Assembly: GCF_017726655.1 (NCBI RefSeq)
Contig: NZ_CP072309.1
Span: 62,001-126,000 of the forward strand
DNA length: 64,000 bases
Origin: Agrobacterium tumefaciens
GTDB taxonomy: Bacteria > Pseudomonadota > Alphaproteobacteria > Rhizobiales > Rhizobiaceae
Direction: 5' to 3'
Each line of letters opens with the position of its first letter. Positions within the stretch are counted from its first letter, which is position 1. The notes under the pieces are model-generated. The model was not told where the DNA came from and made no database searches. It saw only the letters and a program-made list of their open reading frames with translations. Below, piece by piece: positions 61,868 to 64,000 of the stretch. The translations under genes and the position numbers were made by a program.

Positions 61868-62611
61868 TCAGCGCGCCAACCAGCCACCATCGACATTGAG
61901 AATGGCGCCATGGACATAATCGGCAGCGGGCGAGGCCAGAAAAACGGCGGCGCCGGCAATATCGTCAGACCGGCCCCATCGCCCGGCCGGGATGCGTTCC
62001 AGAATAGCCCTGTTGCGAGCAACATCGGCCCGCAGCGCCTCAGTGTTGTTCGTTTCCATGTAACCCGGGGCGATCGCGTTGACGTTTATGCCCTTGGCCG
62101 CCCATTCATTCGCGAGGAGCTTGGTGAGGCCGGCAACGCCATGTTTCGCCGCTGTATAGGACGGCACGCGGATGCCGCCCTGGAAGGAGAGGAGCGAGGC
62201 GATATTGACCACCTTGCCGGAGCGCCTTTTTGCCAGCAATTCCTTCGCAAAGGCCTGCGTGGTGAAGAACAGCGCCTTGAGATTGACGTCCATCACCTCG
62301 TCCCAGTCGAGCTCGGAAAACTCGACGGAATCGGCGCGGCGGATGATGCCGGCATTGTTGACGAGAATATCGAAACCGGCGTCATTGAAACTGTCCTTCG
62401 CCGCCAGCGGATCGGAAAAATCGAGAAGCAGCGAACTCGCCTTGCCACCATCTTTTGCGATAATATCAAGGGTTTCGTCCGGCGCACGGCGGGCGGCGCA
62501 GACAACTTCTGCACCGGCGGCGGCGAGGCCTATCGCAATCGCCTGGCCAAGCCCCGTATTCGCGCCCGTGACCAGCGCTTTACGTCCCTCAAGCGAAAAG
62601 GGATTTTTCAT
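61868..62611 (-). CDS. kduD: 2-dehydro-3-deoxy-D-gluconate 5-dehydrogenase (KduD)
   Basis: A 247-aa short-chain dehydrogenase. The cofactor turn is Thr-Gly-Ala-Asn-Thr-Gly-Leu-Gly. The catalytic Ser is in Asn-Ile-Ala-Ser-Leu-Leu-Ser and the Tyr/Lys pair in Tyr-Thr-Ala-Ala-Lys-His. It reduces 2,5-diketo-3-deoxygluconate to KDG using NAD(P)H. Its ATG overlaps the kduI stop by 4 bp, which supports the assignment. Confidence 0.92.
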   Translation of the reverse strand: MKNPFSLEGRKALVTGANTGLGQAIAIGLAAAGAEVVCAARRAPDETLDIIAKDGGKASSLLLDFSDPLAAKDSFNDAGFDILVNNAGIIRRADSVEFSELDWDEVMDVNLKALFFTTQAFAKELLAKRRSGKVVNIASLLSFQGGIRVPSYTAAKHGVAGLTKLLANEWAAKGINVNAIAPGYMETNNTEALRADVARNRAILERIPAGRWGRSDDIAGAAVFLASPAADYVHGAILNVDGGWLAR

Positions 62612-63432
62612 TTCAGATCCCCCGGCTGGATGAAGTCCATATCTGTGTAGTCGACGTTGTCACCCGCCATTGCCCATATAAAGGTGTAGGAACCGATCCC
62701 TGCACCGGAATGGATCGACCAGGGCGGCGAGATCGCGCCTTCTTCATTCGAGATGAACAGGTGCCGGGTTTCCTGCGGCTCGCCCATCAAATGCAATACG
62801 CGCGACGTTTCATCCATGCCAAAATAAAGATAGGCCTCCATGCGGCGGTCATGGATATGTGAGGGTATGGTGTTCCAGACAGACCCCTCCTCCAGCGTCG
62901 TATAGCCCAGAACAAGCTGGCAGCTTTCCATGACGAGCGGATGGATGAACTGGTTGATGGTGCGCTTGTTGGAGGTCTCGGTCGCACCGAGCTTGACCTC
63001 CTTACTTTCGGCAAGGCTGACGAGTTTTGCCGGGAGACTGCGATGGGCCGGGCATGACGTGATGTAGAACCGGCCCGCGCCATTAAAGGTCACCGCACCG
63101 CTGCCCGCACCGAGATAAAGCACGTCGCCGCGATTGAGCGAATAGGTCTCGCCACCGGCGCTGACCGTGCCAGCGTCACCAATATTGACAATGCCCATTT
63201 CCCGCCGGTCGAGGAAAGACGGCGTTTTTGTCTCCTCGACCTTGTCCAGCGTCAGCGGCGCGCCATCCGGCACCGCACCACCCATGACGAAGCGGTCGTA
63301 ATGGGTGTAGATGAGCCGGATCTCACCGGGCCGGAACATATCGCTCGCAAGGAAATGGCGGCGGAGCCCGTCGGTAGCCAGCGTTTTAGCATAGTCCGGA
63401 TTCACAGCCTGCCTGGTCTCGACGGTCAGCAT
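62608..63432 (-). CDS. kduI: 5-keto-4-deoxyuronate isomerase (KduI)
   Basis: A 274-aa cupin-type isomerase that converts 5-keto-4-deoxyuronate, formed from unsaturated galacturonate, to 2,5-diketo-3-deoxygluconate. The zinc site is His-Ile-His-Asp-Arg-Arg-Met-Glu-Ala-Tyr, with a further His in Trp-Ser-Ile-His-Ser-Gly. The Asn-Lys-Arg-Thr-Ile-Asn-Gln-Phe-Ile-His-Pro motif is typical. It is the first gene of the minus-strand operon, divergent from udh. Confidence 0.95.
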   Translation of the reverse strand: MLTVETRQAVNPDYAKTLATDGLRRHFLASDMFRPGEIRLIYTHYDRFVMGGAVPDGAPLTLDKVEETKTPSFLDRREMGIVNIGDAGTVSAGGETYSLNRGDVLYLGAGSGAVTFNGAGRFYITSCPAHRSLPAKLVSLAESKEVKLGATETSNKRTINQFIHPLVMESCQLVLGYTTLEEGSVWNTIPSHIHDRRMEAYLYFGMDETSRVLHLMGEPQETRHLFISNEEGAISPPWSIHSGAGIGSYTFIWAMAGDNVDYTDMDFIQPGDLK

Positions 63433-63567
63433 CCAACCTCTCCCTCATCATTGTTGCGTCATGCACATATTATATGTTACGCGATTTGTGAATTATATGT
63501 ATGATAACGTCAAGGGCTCGTATTCTTTCAAGTGCAAAGGACGCGCAAGCCGAAACGGGGAGTGGGA
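63433..63567. promoter_or_regulatory. kduI-udh divergent promoter region
   Basis: A 135-bp AT-rich gap. It holds a perfect 13-bp dyad ACATAT-T-ATATGT at 63465-63477 and an AT-rich ATGTATGATAA block at about 63498-63508, whose TGTATGAT core resembles one arm of the dyad at 61831. Control of both directions by one regulator is plausible; the regulator gene is not in the window. Confidence 0.5.
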
Positions 63568-64000
63568 ATGAAACGGCTTCTCATCACGGGTGGGGCGGGG
63601 CAACTGGGTCGCGTGATGCGCAAACGTCTCGCACCTATGGCCGAAACTCTGCGCATCGCCGACATCGCCCCGCTCGATCCGCCAGGACCGCGCGAAGAAT
63701 GCCTTCAATGCGATCTCGCGGATGCGAACGCTGTCAACGCGATGGTGGCCGGTTGCGACGGTATCGTTCATCTCGGCGGCATTTCTGTCGAGCGTCCGTT
63801 CGATCAGATTCTTCAGGGAAACATCATCGGGCTTTATAACCTTTACGAGGCCGCACGCGCCCATGGAGCGCCGCGCGTCGTCTTTGCCAGCTCGAACCAT
63901 ACGATTGGTTATTACCCGCAGACAGAACGGCTCGGCCCCGATGTTCCCTTCCGCCCAGACGGGCTTTATGGCGTCTCGAAATGTTTCGGCGAAAACCTCG
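63568..64000 (+). CDS. udh: Uronate dehydrogenase, 3' end cut by window edge
   Basis: The first 144 residues of an NAD-dependent short-chain-type dehydrogenase that oxidises galacturonate or glucuronate to the 1,5-lactone of the aldaric acid. The cofactor turn is Thr-Gly-Gly-Ala-Gly-Gln-Leu-Gly. The catalytic Ser is in Phe-Ala-Ser-Ser-Asn-His-Thr, and Tyr/Lys in Leu-Tyr-Gly-Val-Ser-Lys. It agrees with the A. tumefaciens enzyme as I remember it, with scattered substitutions. It is divergent from kduI and the gli/gci/kdgD pathway operon, which consumes its product. Confidence 0.94.
   Translation, partial: MKRLLITGGAGQLGRVMRKRLAPMAETLRIADIAPLDPPGPREECLQCDLADANAVNAMVAGCDGIVHLGGISVERPFDQILQGNIIGLYNLYEAARAHGAPRVVFASSNHTIGYYPQTERLGPDVPFRPDGLYGVSKCFGENL

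Overview
The window looks like part of the second (linear) chromosome of an Agrobacterium/Rhizobium-group alphaproteobacterium. The GC-rich coding, the 4-bp ATGA overlaps between genes, the many ABC and TRAP sugar transporters, and above all the right end support this. That end carries the galacturonate-oxidation set known from Agrobacterium tumefaciens (udh, kduI, kduD, kdgD, gci, gli and the GaaPQM-type TRAP transporter). The partial Udh resembles the C58 enzyme as I remember it but is not identical, so a related species or genomovar is likely. No rRNA, tRNA, CRISPR, insertion sequence or prophage was seen.

Layout. 1-2.5 kb: a truncated hypothetical gene, a cupin, and a phosphopantetheinyl transferase. 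2.5-6.5 kb: a membrane-bound NRPS-like protein of the Pls/PosA type, overlapping the transferase gene. 6.6-14 kb: a racemase, an NCS2 permease, a CHASE4-GGDEF cyclase, ampC/ampR and chrA. 14-19.2 kb: a polyamine-type ABC transporter with a hydantoin-racemase-like enzyme. 19.3-26.5 kb: an exonuclease, two hypothetical proteins, a lytic transglycosylase, a soluble double-PAS chemoreceptor, a methyltransferase-family membrane protein and a VOC protein.

26.5-33.3 kb: an ABC importer, a GH51 arabinofuranosidase and an unusual winged-helix regulator. 33.5-39.6 kb: an orphan sugar-binding protein divergent from a LacI regulator, then DUF2264, D-2-hydroxyacid dehydrogenase and TIM-barrel isomerase genes. 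39.7-40.5 kb: a DUF4160/DUF2442-HTH pair. 40.5-50.2 kb: a complete sugar ABC importer, a TetR regulator and a four-gene operon (Gfo/Idh, DUF993, TIM barrel, Gfo/Idh). Near-identical operators in front of both halves tie these together. This is the best candidate for an undescribed catabolic pathway.

50.3-54.6 kb: a cluster of very small genes (cspA, S21 and short basic or membrane proteins), a candidate small RNA that shares an 18-nt block and a terminator with the cspA 3' region, an acyltransferase and an orphan acyl carrier protein. 54.6-64 kb: the pectin/galacturonate operon from GH105 to kduI, with udh divergent at the edge.

Taken together, the right two thirds is mostly for scavenging plant cell-wall carbohydrate: arabinan, unsaturated uronides, galacturonate and at least one unidentified glycoside. 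Each block has its own transporter and regulator or operator. All function calls come from reading motifs and context; no database search was run.
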